The notes beneath the pieces are model-generated. The model was given only the letters and a program-made list of their open reading frames with translations. It was not told the origin of the DNA and did not search any database. This document shows positions 27,280 to 28,462 of a DNA stretch of 28,462 nucleotides, in pieces. The position numbers and the translations under genes were made by a program. Numbering within the stretch: the first letter of the stretch is position 1; each line of letters opens with the position of its first letter. The DNA is from JANXVY01 sp040080145 (GTDB lineage: Bacteria > Pseudomonadota > Alphaproteobacteria > Rhizobiales > Hyphomicrobiaceae), in contig JBEBJA010000175.1 of the NCBI GenBank assembly GCA_040080145.1, positions 1 to 28,462 of the forward strand, read 5' to 3'.

Positions 27280-28419
27280 ATGAAACTGAAATCGCTGGCA
27301 CGTCTAGGAGCCCTGCTGATGGCTGTCCTGCCCCCCTCCGTCCGCGCCGAAATCACCAACGCACCAGCCGAAAAACCAAGCAAATACAATGTCGAGATCG
27401 TCGCCAAAGGCCTCGCCAACCCGTGGGCCCTCCAGTTCCTGCCCGATGGCCGCATGCTCGTCACGGAACGCCCGGGCCGTCTCCGCATCATCAGTGCGGA
27501 CGGCAAACTCTCCGCCCCCATCACCGGCGTCCCCAAAGTGGTCGCCCGCGACCAGGGTGGCCTGCTCGACGTGGCCGTGAGCCCAGACTTCGCCACCACC
27601 GGCACGATTTTCCTCTCCTATTCCGAACCCCGCGACGCCATGAAAAACGGCACGTCCGTAATGCGCGCCAAACTCATCCTTACCGCAGAGGGCGGCAGCC
27701 TGCAGGACGGCCAAGTCATCTTCCGTCAGCTCCCCGCCGCAGCCAGCAACCATCACTTCGGCTCGCGCCTCGTCATCAATCCCGACGGCTCGCTCTTCGT
27801 CACGTTGGGCGACCGCTACTCGCAGCGCGATCAAGCCCAAAACCCCGCCAATCACATCGGAAAAATCGTCCGCATCATGCAAGACGGCACCCCGTTCGCC
27901 GGCAACCCCAAGCTCCCCGGCTGGGCCCCTGAAGTCTGGTCCATCGGCCATCGCAACGTCCAAGGTGCCGCCCTCGATCCAGTAACGGGAACCCTCTGGA
28001 CCACCGAACACGGTGCGCGGGGCGGCGACGAGTTGAACAACCCTCAAGCTGGCAAAAATTACGGCTGGCCAATCATCTCGTATGGCCGCGACTACACGGG
28101 TGAAAAAATCGGCATCGGCACAAAAAAGGACGGCTTAGAACAGCCCGTCTATTATTGGGATCCCTCCATTGCGACCAGCGGCCTCGCCTTCTACACCGGC
28201 CATTATTCCGCGTGGAAAAACAACGCCTTCGCGGGAGGACTCGCTGGCATGCAGATCGACCGCCTCGTCATCCGCGACGGGCAGGTCGTCGCCCACGAAC
28301 CCCTCCTCGCCGAAAAAGGTTGGCGCATTCGCGACGTCCGCATGGGCCCCGGCAATGCCCTCTATGCGCTAACCGACGAATCCAACGGCGCTGTCCTCCG
28401 CATCACCCCAACCCAATAA
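27280..28419 (+). CDS. PQQ-dependent soluble aldose sugar dehydrogenase (YliI/Asd-like), exported
   Basis: A predicted periplasmic six-bladed β-propeller enzyme of 379 residues that oxidises aldose sugars using pyrroloquinoline quinone and calcium; the substrate is inferred. The signal peptide is MKLKSLARLGALLMAVLPPSVRA. Family motifs are in order: LANPWALQFLPDGRMLVTER, RDQGGLLDVAVSPDF, SNHHFGSRLVINPDGSL, GHRNVQGAALDP, LWTTEHGARGGDELN and GKNYGWPIISYG, with the PQQ/calcium-contact residues expected in these. A GTG at 27241 lies inside the REP element; ATG 27280 follows a GAGGAA ribosome site and is chosen. No pqq biosynthesis genes are seen. It is the last gene; the remaining 43 bases show nothing. 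Confidence 0.93.
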   Translation: MKLKSLARLGALLMAVLPPSVRAEITNAPAEKPSKYNVEIVAKGLANPWALQFLPDGRMLVTERPGRLRIISADGKLSAPITGVPKVVARDQGGLLDVAVSPDFATTGTIFLSYSEPRDAMKNGTSVMRAKLILTAEGGSLQDGQVIFRQLPAAASNHHFGSRLVINPDGSLFVTLGDRYSQRDQAQNPANHIGKIVRIMQDGTPFAGNPKLPGWAPEVWSIGHRNVQGAALDPVTGTLWTTEHGARGGDELNNPQAGKNYGWPIISYGRDYTGEKIGIGTKKDGLEQPVYYWDPSIATSGLAFYTGHYSAWKNNAFAGGLAGMQIDRLVIRDGQVVAHEPLLAEKGWRIRDVRMGPGNALYALTDESNGAVLRITPTQ

Positions 28420-28462
28420 ACATCAGACAAATCCGGAGTTTGGGTTAGCACAGCCCAGTTTC

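Overview
The window looks like the chromosome of a free-living alphaproteobacterium (GC-rich). Reasons: the gene string dapF-mtaB-ftsY-yciB, dapB followed directly by gpmA, a dnaK/dnaJ pair, a phasin-type granule protein, and a MaeB malic enzyme with a fused phosphotransacetylase-like domain. I could not place the genus. Almost everything is conserved housekeeping; I see no prophage, CRISPR array, toxin-antitoxin pair, IS transposase, tRNA or rRNA.

Layout. 1-9 kb: a LysR regulator diverges from a solitary PIF1-type helicase; then a phasin with its own promoter region and terminator, a GNAT acetyltransferase, a secreted protein of unknown function, inorganic pyrophosphatase (ppa), dapB-gpmA, a gap with a strong terminator and a possible small RNA, and leuB. 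9-15.3 kb (minus strand): maeB, a small PilZ protein, dnaJ and dnaK, with a true terminator between dnaK and dnaJ. 15.5-18.8 kb (plus strand): alkB, an NADPH-dependent FMN reductase, pyrF, a DUF1330 protein and trmD (detached from its usual rpsP-rimM-rplS partners). 18.8-20.8 kb: a small secreted protein, a decayed cytochrome b561 tail, and asd. 20.8-26.5 kb (minus strand): a MarR regulator, then the operon dapF-mtaB-ftsY-yciB2-yciB1, where two YciB/IspZ paralogs lie in tandem and one is about 65 residues longer than the other. 26.6-28.4 kb (plus strand): a small SAM methyltransferase and a periplasmic PQQ-type sugar dehydrogenase.

Themes. Three diaminopimelate/lysine-pathway genes (asd, dapB, dapF) lie within 21 kb but in separate transcription units. 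The heat-shock pair and central carbon/nucleotide genes (gpmA, maeB, pyrF, leuB) fill the rest.

The most unusual content is non-coding. One dispersed repeat family appears three times: a fragment at about 1117-1167, a probable complete MITE-like copy at 8767-8970 with 11-bp terminal inverted repeats, and a copy at 20701-20770. Its hairpin stem shows a compensatory base change between two copies. A second family of REP-like palindromes occurs at 16157, 18001 and 27184. Strand composition (G versus C) flips near 9.0 kb and again near 18.8 kb regardless of gene direction, which suggests an old inversion. I did not find a convincing undescribed multi-gene system; the extended YciB pair and the non-coding elements are the best leads.
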